A stretch of DNA of 64,000 nt. Source: Moringa oleifera (taxonomy: Eukaryota; Streptophyta; Magnoliopsida; Brassicales; Moringaceae). Below the pieces are notes generated by a model that saw nothing but the letters and a program-made list of their open reading frames with translations, ran no database searches and was not told the origin of the DNA. The stretch covers positions 1,364,001-1,428,000 of the forward strand of contig JAJFZO010000065.1 of the NCBI GenBank assembly GCA_021397835.1, in the 5' to 3' direction. Of the stretch, positions 37,088 to 52,941 are shown piece by piece. Each line of letters starts with the position of its first letter. Within the stretch, counting starts at the first letter, position 1. Both the position numbers and the translations under genes were made by a program.

Positions 37088-40000
37088 TGAATGGAATGAT
37101 GGGTATCAATAAAAATAGAAGCCAAGATTGGAGACATTGCATTTCATCTGATGCAGAATAAGAGGAAAAAAAGAAAAAGAGAGAAAAATAATCGAGAGAA
37201 GGTTAACAATAGATGCTTCATGTAGCTCCTTAATTGTTAAATACAGGACCTTTTATGTTCTTAGAAGTTATAACATGTATTTCTGGAAATTCTTTTGCCC
37301 TCTTGATCACCAGTCCTTTTTCTCTTCTTTCTTGCCCGGCAAACTCCTGTGCTGTTGTGTTCCATTTCTGGCCCAATTGGTGGTGTCTTAAGCCTAAAAT
37401 TCTTTAAGGAATAGTTACTCTTTTACATTTTGAGCTCATTCTGTCCAAATGACGCTCAACTACAAAGCCTCAAGCTTTGATGATTCAGTCTAGCAATGTT
37501 TGATTTGTCTGGGATATGGTTTGATTGATTAGCACATCATGTGGGTTTTGCATTATCTAGCTGATGATTAATAGCCTTCAACCAAAAGGAGTTGCAAGAC
37601 AAATAGGTAATTGTACTCTTTTGATTGCAACAATGATGACGACCCACCAAAAGGTGAAGATAAAAGGTGAAAATTTATGAGCCAACAGGCAGAGAGAGCT
37701 TCTCACTTACGAGAACTGATGAACCCCAGAACTAGATATCATATAATAAGCTAAACTGCTTAAACAAAAGGATGAATTGCATGTGATTTTATGCCAATGG
37801 AAGACTGGTATAATTAGTAGCCAGAAGTGGTAATAAAGAGGGAACACTGATGAAACACTGTATGATACGAAGAAATCAAGAACTGGTGAAAAAGAGAGTG
37901 AAAAGTGATTGAAAGTGTGCCCGCAATAATAGGTATCACCTAGTTTCGCAAGAAGAGCCTGACAGAATCAGATCTTCTGGGGTGCAGTAGACAACTAAGA
38001 CAGAAACATTGAATCTTTTCCAGACGGGGCCTGCTGCTGCCGCTAACTCTGATCAGCTCACTGAAGTTTCTGGAAAATGGAGACTCTGTGCATGGTTGGT
38101 AACATGTCTGCATGCAAGAGGTGGGTCCTGCTGAGTCCTGGCTTTTGCTCACCGAGCAGACAGTTCATCTAATCTGGACCATAGCCATCCCTGCAATTAT
38201 GTGACTTTGTTTCTTTCTTTCATTTTTTCTCTGTTTTTTCTTTTGTGGATGTTATCCTTTCAGGTTTAAATCAGATTGAACCAACATGGAAACCTGTGGG
38301 CTTGTATTTTCTCAAAGAAAATATTGGAGAAGGGAATAAAGACAAACCAAGATGGGTGTGCTGAGCCTGTCTGTTTGCGCAGATACTCCAATGATTTAAA
38401 AGAACAAACTTGTACAATGGAGTCAGTACATCCATCAGGCTTTCTCTTAGCAAGTTCACATCTCAATTGCATTATTGCAGTTTCTTCTTCCTCTTAAAAA
38501 ATTGGGTAATTGGGATAAAGACAGATCTCATGAAAGTTAAACTTGGACATCTTGCATGAAGAAACAAGACAATGCCTACTTCAGATTAGCTGTTCTTAAG
38601 CAATCAAATGGACCCATAATATTAATTGCAATTAGATGTTCTTCTCATTGAAAATACTTAGTAGTTAATTAGTTGTTAATATTCTCTTCTCTCTCTCTCT
38701 CTCTTTTCCTGCTTTAAAATAGTTGTTTACCTAATTTTCATGATTCCATGTAGATATACAGTTTTGACATTTGTCCATACTCACCTATAATCGGCTTAAT
38801 TTATGACAGATTAAAAGGGCATATGATTCACTCTTTTTTGTCTTGTTATAAGCTTCATTCTTCTTCACTAATCATAGATCCAATACAACCGATCCAATCA
38901 TTAAAACCAAGTGGGACAACCAGTTTTCACACCGAACTAATTCAAGTAATCATATCACTGAAAATTATTTGGTAGGTAATAGAAAGTTCTTACCCTGTTA
39001 ACTCCCTTATCTCTTACAGAAACCCATTTTTGCATGAAATTAATAACTAATTATTTCACTAATTTGAAGCCTAGAACATACTTTAGGAGTATACATAGTT
39101 TTGGTAGAACAGTTCCAGAGTTATTCTAATAATGGGTTACCCCTATAATCTCTCCCCATATCTAGCTATTGCAATAAAATAGTGATTTGGCTGACTCCTG
39201 ATCTCATCTAAAGCTAGAATAAGATGATTAGATACATCAAAACATGTTGTTGGTTTTTCTTATGGGCGTATAATAACATTCAAAATCTTATTCATGTAGT
39301 TTAATAATGGGTTAGATCCCAAAAAATAAACTTCATAAAGATACGCAACATGTGTTTTGTCATGAGGCATGACATTATTTATTAATCTTTCAGATTGTTA
39401 AACTTGTTTTTCTTATCAATCGCTGAGGTCTCTTATTTGAGAGATCAAAATCTGTATTGAATTTTTGTAACAAAATATGATACAGATACTTTAATAAATA
39501 AATAGTAAATTATTTATATATCTAAATATAATGTTACAAAAAATGTTCTTTTATATTCAGATGCTAATTCGGTAATTAGATATATTATCTTCTGTAATTC
39601 ATTGTTTTCAAAGCCACTAGCCTAAATTCACCATATGACGAATTGCCAAGAATCAAAACCTGAAAAACTAAACACAAATTCATATTGGCAGGAAAGTAAG
39701 AAAAATGGGTTGATTGGCAATTACTTAATATATTGAAGAGAGCACTGGTGGAAACAGTCGTATCACATGAACCATTTCCAAGCATCAAAGTTTCTGATGA
39801 AACTACAAGAAATTATTTCGAAATGTAAAAATTGCTGGAAAGTGCTACGACGCTGATGAACACAAGAGTTAGCTAAAACGTTCTTTATTCTATGGTAGTG
39901 GGTTTACCCGAACAGAGGCCACTATTAATGGTGAAAAATCCCTGGCCTAGCAGTCTCTTCTGTGCTAAGCAAGGATATCTGAGAGAAGAGGATAGAGAAT

Positions 40001-40135
40001 AGCTCTTGAGCCTGTTTTTGATTAAACAACCCATAAGTATCTTAAGTTGAAGGAAAGATTGGAAGAAAACAGAAGAATTTTGAAGACATTTCAATACCAC
40101 AAGGGCTTTGTATGGTTGACTATGGGGCATCTCCA
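37088..40135. other. 3 kb interval between DUF1677 and ALDH7 genes, no supported gene
   Basis: The first few hundred bases are probably the DUF1677 3' UTR, and the end next to 40135 the 3' UTR of the minus-strand dehydrogenase. Short ORFs at 37940-38152 and 38266-38497 have no family features. A CT run lies near 38690. Confidence 0.5.
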
Positions 40136-44464
<4,329 letters not shown>

Positions 44465-44468
44465 GTCT

Positions 44469-44711
44469 CTGCATAAACGTACAAACCTAAATCAATTCCA
44501 GAAATTATAAAAATAAAAGAAAAAACAAATTTCTATTTCGTTGCAAAGAAACAAATAGAATAAACAGAAGAACAGATTACAAATTTTCATGTGCGATCTG
44601 GAGAAACGAGGAGTAAATTTCATTCTAATTTTATCAGCAACCAAGCACCGGACCTGAACACGAGTTGCAAAATCCAGCATAAAACATATACGGGTTAAGA
44701 GAAGCTCTCAC
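44469..44711 (-). other. Probable 5' UTR intron of the ALDH7 gene
   Basis: On the minus strand, AAAG|GTGAGAG at 44712/44711 and TTTATGCAG|A ending at 44469 form a good donor and acceptor, four bases ahead of the ATG. A TATA-rich stretch near 44808-44825 would place the transcription start near 44780. Inference from consensus sequences. Confidence 0.6.
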
Positions 44712-44807
44712 CTTTCTTTCTCTGAACCTTCTTCGATAACCAAACAGTATCACTTGAACAAAGCAACTGTCTCCAGAATCGCACAGTAGCGAAATAGAGA
44801 GCCTACA

Positions 44808-44853
44808 TATATATAGATATATATATTGAGTGTGACTGTGTGAGTACGTGTAC
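44808..44853 (-). promoter_or_regulatory. ALDH7 core promoter: TATA stretch and ACGT element
   Basis: A TATATATA-type stretch lies at 44808-44825, followed on the plus strand by TACGTGTA at 44845-44852, an ABRE-like ACGT core; another ACGT lies near 44914. Arabidopsis ALDH7B4 is known to be induced by ABA and drought, so these are plausible stress elements. Function here is inferred. Confidence 0.5.
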
Positions 44854-45830
44854 ATTGGTGGATGGGGGGGGATATTGAATTATTGTATGGGGAACATGAA
44901 GAGAGACAGAGAGACGTGCAACTTAGGAAGATCAATGGATCAGATTGAGGCTGACTTGTCCATCTTCCTCATTACAATATTTCATCATCTTCAAGTGGAC
45001 CCACTTTTGGATGTATTGATGTACATGATTTTTATTATTAAAGTACAACAATAAATTTTAAAATTTTCATTTATATCAATAAATTATTATTATTTATTAT
45101 TTTATAAATATTATGATAAATATAAAAAACCTTGAATTACCATCATTTTACAATTTAAATCTCATTTATCAACTGAATTAATTATATATTTGATATTTTA
45201 ATTATATTTAATAAAATTTAACTTCAATGATTAATAAATTAGATGCTTTGTGTTAATTTAATTCTTTAATCTTTAATAATTTTAGAATCATAGATTATTT
45301 TTTAAAATATATATTTATGATACTTAAAATATTTTAAAAATTTGTTGTGATGTTAATATAAATAATCAATAAAAATACTTAAAATAAATCAAATTAAAAC
45401 TTAACATAATTGATGGGTGCAAAACAAAAAACTGATATAATATAAAAAATTTCTATATCAATTCTAGATATCATTAATTTAATTTTAAATTATTTTTATA
45501 ATAAACTTTATTAAGATTTTGAAATGTATTCTTAGATTATAAGATATTTTAAATTTATCTTGTTTGATGAATAACACCTGAACATAAGAACACCTCAATA
45601 TTAAAACCGAAATTATTATTTTTTTAAATAAGAAGCTTTAAATAATATTTATACTGTTTAAAATTACTTAAATGTTGAATATTCTTTTATGTTTGCTCAA
45701 TTATCCAAAATGATTTAAAATTAAAAGAATTCCGTACAGTTTACTCCAACTATCCAGTAGTGGTCCTAGTGGATGACTTCACCCAAAGAATGGCTGACAC
45801 TTGCCCAAGTACTCTGCAGCTGCACGTTTC
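44854..45830. other. Divergent intergenic region between ALDH7 and CCX genes
   Basis: AT-rich, low-complexity DNA without ORFs, between the minus-strand dehydrogenase and the plus-strand exchanger. A TTTAAATAATATTTAT sequence near 45640 resembles the ends of the dispersed AT-rich repeat family. Confidence 0.5.
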
Positions 45831-45835
45831 CGAGC

Positions 45836-45849
45836 TATAAACGCACGTG
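45836..45849 (+). promoter_or_regulatory. TATA box and adjacent G-box of the CCX gene
   Basis: TATAAA at 45836-45841 is followed at once by CACGTG at 45844-45849. The predicted transcription start is near 45868, which leaves a leader interrupted by the probable intron at 46048-46280. A G-box this close downstream of the TATA box is somewhat unusual. Confidence 0.5.
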
Positions 45850-46047
45850 GATATCTCTTTCCGGGTCTTCTTTCGGGTTAAGAAAACCCGAATACCTGTC
45901 AACGATCGCTCCCAAAACTGAAGGGGAGAATCCAAGGCCTCTTCGACTTCACCCCTGCCTTCTTTCCCCCCCTCCCTTTCTCTCTTCGAGGTACTGTCGT
46001 CTTTTATACCGTTGTACTTGCCTTTGCAGCTCAAAGCCCATTAACTG

Positions 46048-46280
46048 GTAAGCTCTAAAAGTCTCGATTTGATTTGATTTGATTGCTCAGCCCCAATTTC
46101 TGATCAAGATATAGCTTAATTAGAAAGCTGGACGATTCTAATTTAGCTTCGAATTCGAGGGGGCCAGGGTTTCAATTTCAGAATTCGTTAATTGAAACCC
46201 TTGGTGGGTTTCATATGTGAGTTTTGTTTATTTCGAAGCCTTTTGAGATTCATCTTGTTTATCGCTGAGAATTATTCTAG
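46048..46280 (+). other. Probable 5' UTR intron of the CCX gene
   Basis: Donor CTG|GTAAGC at 46048 and acceptor TTATTCTAG ending at 46280, ten bases ahead of the ATG. Strong consensus at both ends and a T-rich body support it. Confidence 0.65.
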
Positions 46281-46290
46281 ATAATAAAGG

Positions 46291-48255
46291 ATGAGGTTAA
46301 ATTGGTGCTATGGTGCAACAAATAACAAATTTCGTGGGATGTTCAATGGATTATGTGCTATGATCTTATTTTTCTTCTTCTACAATCGGGTAGACGTACT
46401 TAGGAACCCTCTTTTCAGGCAATCCGCATGGTTTTATGGTGATAATTTCCCTGAAAGAGCTGTCTTCACAGAGCGTTCGAGTCACATTACTGTAACTCAT
46501 CGTCGAATGAGTGAACTTGAAGTTAATACATCAAACATAGCTTATGAATCTGATCAGAGCAAGTTGAGTGACAGTAGTGCTGCTCTATGTACTGGACTGC
46601 TTGATCACAAGGGTTATGCTAATCAATGTGAGTACTTGAAAGCAGAGCCACAATGTTCTTCAGGTGGATTCTTTGATTACCTTAAGTTTTTCTACTGCAC
46701 CTGTGGTGAAATTAGCTTGTTAGCCTATGTTGTGTTGGGTGTTTGGCTCATTGCCTTGTTCTATCTATTGGGCAACACTGCTGCTGATTACTTCTGCTGT
46801 TCTTTGGAGAAGCTCTCAAGTCTTTTGAGGCTGCCTCCTACTGTTGCTGGGGTTACCCTCCTTCCTCTTGGGAATGGGGCACCAGATGTGTTTGCAAGTA
46901 TAGCTGCTTTTGTGGGAGCAGACACAGGTGAAGTGGGTCTTAATAGCGTTTTGGGTGGTGCTGTGTTTGTTACTTGTGTTGTTGCTGGGACTGTTGCACT
47001 ATCTGTGGCAGAAAAAGGAGTCCGGATTGATAAGAAGTGCTTCATTAGGGATGTAAGTTTCTTCCTTTTCACACTTATGTCTCTGCTTGTGATTTTGATA
47101 ATTGGTAAGGTGACTGTTGGGCTGGCCGTTTCCTTTGTCTTAATATACGTGGTTTATGCATTCTTTGTGGCTGCAAATGAAATTTTGAGGAAACATGTTC
47201 AGAGGTTGAAACTGGATGTTGTCACTCCGTTGCTTCCTGTGCACGGAACTGTATTTTCACAGGCTGATGAAGAGGATATTCCTATGTATAGCCCTCTGCT
47301 TGAAATGGACACTGAAGATGATCCACCTCGACTCCACAGTTCTGTCCCCCAGTGGATGTGGGCTTCGAATGTGGCAATATATTCAAATCATTTTGCAAAA
47401 GTCACAACACAGGAGGATGAAAGGCCTCCATGGGGCTGGACTGACGAGGATGTGCAAGTCAAGAGCTCATCATATTTAGGTGCTCGATTATTGTCATTGT
47501 TGGAAATTCCATTAACAGTGCCAAGACGACTGACAATTCCATCAGTTGAGAAAGAAATGTGGTCAAAGACATATGCTGTGGCCAGTGCTTCACTAGCTCC
47601 CATTCTCCTGGCTTTCCTGTGGAGTAGTCAAGACAACGTGGGTTCTCAAGCGAGAGTGGTTGCATATTTTATTGGTGTTGCTGTTGGTTGTTCACTTGGT
47701 GTTTTTGCATTTTGGCATACTGAATCAGAACACCCACCTAGGAAGTTCTTAATTCTTTGGGTTTTAGGGGGATTTTTTATGAGTATCGTATGGTTTTACA
47801 TGATTGCTAACGAGCTTGTTGCTTTGCTGGTCACACTTGGTACAATCTTTGGTATCAGTCCATCCATCCTTGGATTGACTGTGTTAGCATGGGGCAACTC
47901 AATGGGTGATCTGGTCTCAAATGTTGCAGTGGCAATGAATGGTGCTGATGGGGTGCAGATTGCTTTGTCCGGATGCTATGCAGGTCCCATGTTCAACACA
48001 CTTGTTGGTTTGGGAATTTCCATGCTACTTGGAGCATGGTCAAAGAGACCGGGTCCATATATGGTTCCAGAGGACTGCAGCTTGTATTACACTTTGGGAT
48101 TTCTTGTAGTAGGACTAATCTGGGCGCTTGTTATTTTGCCCCGGAATGACATGCGTCCTAATAAGATGTTAGGAGTGGGCCTTATAACACTCTATATGCT
48201 TTTTCTGTCTTTCAGACTCAGCAGTGCTGTGGGATTCATATCCTTAGGTAATTGA
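46291..48255 (+). CDS. CCX4: Cation/calcium exchanger, CCX family (single exon, 654 aa)
   Basis: CCX proteins are membrane antiporters of the CaCA superfamily, related to animal K-dependent Na/Ca exchangers; they move K, Na, Ca or Mn against protons or Na across endomembranes. The protein has an N-terminal hydrophobic anchor (residues 21-31), a long luminal-type segment with cysteines, and two clusters of membrane helices around a hydrophilic loop (about 300-420). Each cluster carries an alpha-repeat motif: [10 protein letters not shown] at 194-203 and [10 protein letters not shown] at 535-544. Length matches the family. The coding region is intronless, as is usual for plant CCX genes. It is divergent from the ALDH7 gene. 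The closest match from memory is CCX3/CCX4; the choice between them is not certain. Confidence 0.92.
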   Translation: MRLNWCYGATNNKFRGMFNGLCAMILFFFFYNRVDVLRNPLFRQSAWFYGDNFPERAVFTERSSHITVTHRRMSELEVNTSNIAYESDQSKLSDSSAALCTGLLDHKGYANQCEYLKAEPQCSSGGFFDYLKFFYCTCGEISLLAYVVLGVWLIALFYLLGNTAADYFCCSLEKLSSLLRLPPTVAGVTLLPLGNGAPDVFASIAAFVGADTGEVGLNSVLGGAVFVTCVVAGTVALSVAEKGVRIDKKCFIRDVSFFLFTLMSLLVILIIGKVTVGLAVSFVLIYVVYAFFVAANEILRKHVQRLKLDVVTPLLPVHGTVFSQADEEDIPMYSPLLEMDTEDDPPRLHSSVPQWMWASNVAIYSNHFAKVTTQEDERPPWGWTDEDVQVKSSSYLGARLLSLLEIPLTVPRRLTIPSVEKEMWSKTYAVASASLAPILLAFLWSSQDNVGSQARVVAYFIGVAVGCSLGVFAFWHTESEHPPRKFLILWVLGGFFMSIVWFYMIANELVALLVTLGTIFGISPSILGLTVLAWGNSMGDLVSNVAVAMNGADGVQIALSGCYAGPMFNTLVGLGISMLLGAWSKRPGPYMVPEDCSLYYTLGFLVVGLIWALVILPRNDMRPNKMLGVGLITLYMLFLSFRLSSAVGFISLGN

Positions 48256-49269
48256 AATTTGGATATAGATTATATTGTAATCAGATGGACCCCAAGAATC
48301 TTTCTCTTGTTGGCTAATCATCTTGATATGATATACACCCACCTTATCAGTTGTATTTGGGGAGACCCGTTGTTGTACTCCGGAACATCAATTACAGGGG
48401 CGTAGTAAAGAGAGGTAATTTTTTGGTGACTCATGTTTTAATTTGCATAATGTATTATTCGTGCTCTTGTATCTGTATGAGATCTGTATAGTCCTTAGCA
48501 GAGTTCACAGTATAGCACAGAATGCCAATATTTTTTGTGAAGTCTTTCTTATAGTTCATGTCCTGTCAAAGATTTCTTCACTCTTTTTAACTCAGAGATG
48601 AGAATTGATGTGTTATTTTTTTGGTCTCATGTATTTCATCCTTGTGAGCTTGACAAAGTTGTAAAATCAGGCATTTCTTGTTCTGTAATACTGGCAGATT
48701 TGTTATGTAGGCAATGAATTACTTGTTTTATTTTCTTTCCCATGTGGCCCTGGGCCACAAGTTAAGTGGGGGCCTTGATGACTGTAGTTTGCAAGCCCAG
48801 AAAGGGCCCATTCATGGATTCTTTTGTGGCATTAGGATTAATAGAGGGACGGTGGAGAAAGTGGCTTTGATGAGTGGTGATGGTCACCGGCACTTGGAGA
48901 TACCAAGCAGCTTTCCAAGATGACTTCAGGGGCGAAGGATTCCACGTCTGTGCCTAAAATTGCTAACATATACCTGTTTGTGATGGTTACCACGTCAGAG
49001 TGGTTTGATTGGCTGTGGAGTCATGTCATTTCTCCTTCATCAACCTCGAGGACGAAACAAGACACCTCCTTGCTCTTGCCCCTTATTTTGCCCTCATTTT
49101 ACACTTCACCCTTTTCCTAGTTTACATTTGATGGATGGCGTCCAAGGAATGGCTGTGTGGTAAATTGACAGAAACTGGGGGCTAACTGGTAGAAGCATCA
49201 CCGGTATCTTCGCACTTTACTTCGTGACAGTCACGTGTGGTCTGCGAGTCATCAGCTTCGTGCTCGTCG

Positions 49270-49275
<6 letters not shown>
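48256..49275 (+). other. CCX 3' UTR and promoter region of the G-gamma gene
   Basis: No gene was recognised. The first part is probably the 3' UTR of the exchanger. Between 48750 and 48815 there are two GGCCCA/TGGGCC-type motifs, which in plants are often bound by TCP factors. The right part leads into the G-gamma gene leader. Confidence 0.45.

Positions 49276-49300
<25 letters not shown>
49276..49300. repeat. (TC)n microsatellite in the G-gamma leader region
   Basis: A perfect TC run about 340 bases upstream of the start codon, in a pyrimidine-rich stretch typical of plant 5' leaders. Confidence 0.9.
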
Positions 49301-49641
49301 GCGCGGTTGTGTGCCACAAAACCCATCAACAGCGTACTATTACCATCAATTTTTTGATGGACCCGAAGTCAGCTTTCAGCAACTCTTCGTCTTTTCATTG
49401 TACTTCCTCTCTGGTCTCTCCTCTCTCTTCCCTTCTATTAAATGGTCCCTCTGTCACCTACACAGTCTCTCGTCACATGCCCCAGACACACTCGCTCTTT
49501 CTTTCTTTTTCCGATGGAAGAGAAGAAGTAGAACAGCCACAGCACTGCGACTCCATCCTGGAGCTCTCGGTTTGACGTTTTTCCGTTGTGGGTTTGAGTT
49601 GGTGATAGTGCTACGACGTTGCTTGAGGTAGTGTTCAGTTC

Positions 49642-51359
49642 ATGGATGGTGAATATAGGTTTCCGTTGATGGTGCAGCCAGTGAGCCCCAAGTCTCCGCC
49701 TGGTGGCTTGGATTTGTTCGGCAAGAGGAGGCAGTTGGTCAAGGTCCAGGTGTTGGAGAGAGAGATTGGTTTGCTAAAGGTCACTGAGCCTTGTTGCTTT
49801 CATTTCCATTTGTTTATTTGTTTTATCTTCATGCATGAGTCTCTGTATCTATTTCTTCCAATTTTCCAGTTGAAAACTAACAATGCAAATGGTAAGTTTG
49901 CTAATCTGTACTTGCGTGCTTTCTTGGTCAATTGATACTTGTAACTTTGTCTCTCTCTCTCTCTATGAAAAATCACTTGATTTTTTTCATGGCACCAGGG
50001 TCAAATATTGTGATTGATTTGATTAGTATATATAAATATCCATCAGTGCTTTCTCTTAAATTTTTAGGTTATCTGTGAATCTTCTCTGCTCTGATGTTGA
50101 GTTGCAACAGGGTCTTCCATTTCTTCCTCATACATGTTATCTTCTCTGGCTTAAATAAAGTTGAACTCTCTGATTTCTGTTTAACTCTGCCTTTCTTTCT
50201 CCTAAGTTATGCTTAAATTTGGATGCTAAATGATGCAAAATCTGCAACAAGCTGCAAATCTGTATCTTAATCTTCAATTTTTTTGTAAGTTACTCATAAG
50301 GAATAATGGAAATATTTGGGTTTTCACCTGGAAAACATCTTAGTCCCTTTTGAGGTCATGATTCCCATTCACACAATGCAGACCATTTTCTTCGGATACT
50401 CAGAGGAGTGGTGGAAACTAGATTTTGCTGATATAACTCCTTTTTCATCCATTTTGATATGAATGAGAGGCTTTCCTCATTGAAAGACTATATCTTCTCT
50501 TGAAATTTTGGTGCATTTTGCATGTTTTGATGTTTGATTTTGTTAAAAGTTGATATTTCTCTTCTTATAATAGATGACAAACTATACATTCATGTTTGAC
50601 TGTGAGCAGGAAGAGCTAAAATCTATTGAAGCCCTTCAACCGGCATCCAGATGCTGCAAAGAGTAAGTCCAGTTTCTCTGTCATCTTACATAGCATAAAC
50701 TTGGCCAGATCATAATAATATGCTTATGATGCGCATCTTTAACAGGTTTTGCATGAATTCTTATCTTTTGGACTCATTTCACCTTAACCTTGTTCTTGAC
50801 AGACTCGACGAATTCCTTGGTGCCAAACCAGATCCTCTTGTTGCCAAGTAAGGCTATTGAACTTGAAGCTTTAAATATCTATTGCTGTGATTTTAGTGTC
50901 GATTTTGCTTCACCGAAATCTCATGATCAAATTTAATTTTCAAGCAGAGCACAAGAAATCCAAAAGTCAAATACTTTCTGGAAGAGACTTGGGTATGTTT
51001 TCCTGCTTCTGTTCTGTGTTACACAATCTCTACTTTCAGGTGCTAAGCCACTACACATCATACTAATTCTAAGCAGGAGAAGGTTTTGTTCCAAGCTTCT
51101 ACGGATCTTCTGCTTCTGCCATTGCCGGCTTCAAGTTGGAGCTCCAAGCTGCTGTTATACCTGCTGTTTGATTTTTAACACCAGAAGGAGCCCTTGCGCA
51201 GAGAAAATGACTTGTTTGGAATTTTGCAGATCGAGGGTCTCTTTCACTAATTGCAGCTCCTCCTGTTTCAATTGGATCTTCTGTAAATGCAGGGAGGTGA
51301 ATCCTTGTCATCCTAATTGTGCAAAAAATTGTAGGAATCCTTGTTGTCTACAATCTTAG
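49642..51359 (+). CDS. Type C heterotrimeric G-protein gamma subunit, AGG3/GS3-like (5 exons, 187 aa)
   Basis: Exons: 49642-49779, 50610-50662, 50803-50847, 50948-50992, 51077-51359, total 564 nt in one frame. The N-terminal half is a GGL-like coiled coil (KRRQLVKVQVLEREIGLLKE) followed by LQPASRCCKELDEF and the conserved DPL motif and FWK segment. This part pairs with G-beta. The C-terminal exon encodes a tail of 94 residues with 20 cysteines in CC, CxC and CxxC patterns, the mark of type C gamma subunits, which regulate organ and seed size and stress responses. The tail is shorter than I recall for Arabidopsis AGG3. Exon 4 has a tandem AAGCAG acceptor, so one extra codon is possible. A second in-frame ATG exists at codon 10. 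Confidence 0.9.
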
Positions 51360-51687
51360 AATCTGTACATTTTGCGATATTACAATAATCTTTATAATCT
51401 TCTTCAACCTGTAGAAATATTGGTAGCAGCAGCCCTTTCAGGAGCTCAAGATTTTATGGTCAGAGTAAATCAAGTGTGCCCAAATCTCCAAAATGAGAGT
51501 CAGTGGTTACCCAAATAAATTAAAGCGAGGTGAACAATGAATTTCCCTTAGCTAGCTTAGGTGGTGCTGTTGTGACGGATATTTAGAGGGAGTTAGATCT
51601 TAGGAAGATATTTTATCTACTGGAGGAGGTCCTTCAGGAAATATGACACTTCTTAATTTAGTGCAAATTTATTTTTTTATATAAAAC

Positions 51688-52292
51688 ATGTTTATCTTAT
51701 GTTATTAGTTAAATTTTTATATTTAAAAATAATAAATTTAATTTTGATTTATTGATTTGATTTAAATAAAAATTTATAAAAAAATTAGTAATTAAGGTAT
51801 TTAAATTTAAAATTTTTTATTTATATAAAAATATTTGATAAAAATTTCATAAAATTTTAATGTTTGTTTTATATTATTAATTAAATTTTTATGTTGGGAT
51901 AAATTAAATATTGATTTATTAATTTGATATAAATTAAATTTTATTAAAAATTTAAAAATTATAGATATGTAAATTAAAGGTTTTATAATAAATTTTGATT
52001 TAAAGTTTTTTATATGTAAATAAATATTCAAATTATTATTACAAAAATTTTATAATTTTTAATTTTTAAAAATATATTTTTTAAAAAATTATTAAACTTT
52101 TTGTAACTGTAGTTTGAATTTTTTTATGTTTGTAAATAATTTTAAAGAAAATTTATTATATAAGATCTTTGATTTGAATATTTTTAATTTATAAATTTTT
52201 TGATAATATTTAATTTAAATTTAATTGATAAATTAAAATTTAATTTATTTTTTTAAATATAAAGATTTAATTGATAACATGAGATAAACAAT
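51688..52292. repeat. AT-rich foldback element (about 605 bp)
   Basis: The left arm reads TGTTTATCTTATGTTATTAG, then TTAAATTTTTATATTTAAAA. The right arm, read in reverse from 52290, gives TGTTTATCTCATGTTATCAA, then TTAAATCTTTATATTTAAAA: about 42 bases with few mismatches. Nearer the centre, TAAATATTCAAATTATTATT at about 52020 faces an inverted counterpart (TAGTTTGAATTTTTTTA) near 52116. No ORF beyond AT-rich noise. Confidence 0.65.
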
Positions 52293-52437
52293 AAGATTTA
52301 ATAAAATTTTTATTTAAAAATATTTAAATAAAATATTTTTAAAATTTTAATATTAAAAAGGTAAATTTGTAATAAAATAAAAAATCATTTGTATTATTTT
52401 AAAGATATTTTAATAATTATTTATTTAAATTTAAAAA

Positions 52438-52934
52438 TAAATATTGTTTAAAATTTTGAGATTTGTTTTCTATTTTTAATTAAATCATAATTTTTATAAT
52501 ATATAAAAATAAATTTTAATTGATTAATTTTATCTAAATTAGATTTTTAACTCAAAATAATTATAAAAAATTAATATTTTTTATTAAAATAATTAAAAAT
52601 TATTAAAATAAAACTTTATTTTAATTTTATTCTTCAAATTTCAAAAATTTTCAACTGACTAATTAATTTTTATAAATTTTATTAATAGTATATTTCTTAA
52701 AAATATTTTCAACACTTAAAAAATATAATTATTTTAATGATAACTTGAATATTTTTAATATATATATAAAAATACAAGTTAAAATTTATTATAAAATATT
52801 TTTAATATTTAAGTTTTTACATAAAATTTAATTAAAATAAATTTATAATATAAAATTTTATTTAGATATTATTTTGAAAATAAAATTTTGATTGGAAATA
52901 GAGTATAAAATTTAAGATTTAAAATAGTATTTAT
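52438..52934. repeat. AT-rich element of about 497 bp with inverted ends (same family as 23073-23580)
   Basis: The left end reads ATAAATATTGTTTAAAAT and, further in, TTTCTATTTTTAATTAAA. The right end in reverse reads ATAAATACTATTTTAAAT and, further in, ACTCTATTTCCAATCAAA, so it has terminal inverted repeats of roughly 45-50 bp. The interior aligns along its length with 23073-23580 in the same orientation, and the size is nearly the same. Confidence 0.65.
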
Positions 52935-52941
52935 CTTAAAG

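Noticed and set aside
37940..38152. Cys/Ser-rich 70-codon ORF downstream of DUF1677
   Set aside because: No signal peptide, no family match and no promoter features; probably chance ORF in the DUF1677 3' flank.
49224..49631. 135-codon ORF in the G-gamma leader
   Set aside because: Mostly translation of a TC microsatellite and pyrimidine-rich leader; the real start codon follows at 49642.
51807..52031. ORF rich in Ile, Lys, Asn and Phe in the AT-rich gap
   Set aside because: Composition is what any AT-rich stretch gives; it falls within a foldback repeat.
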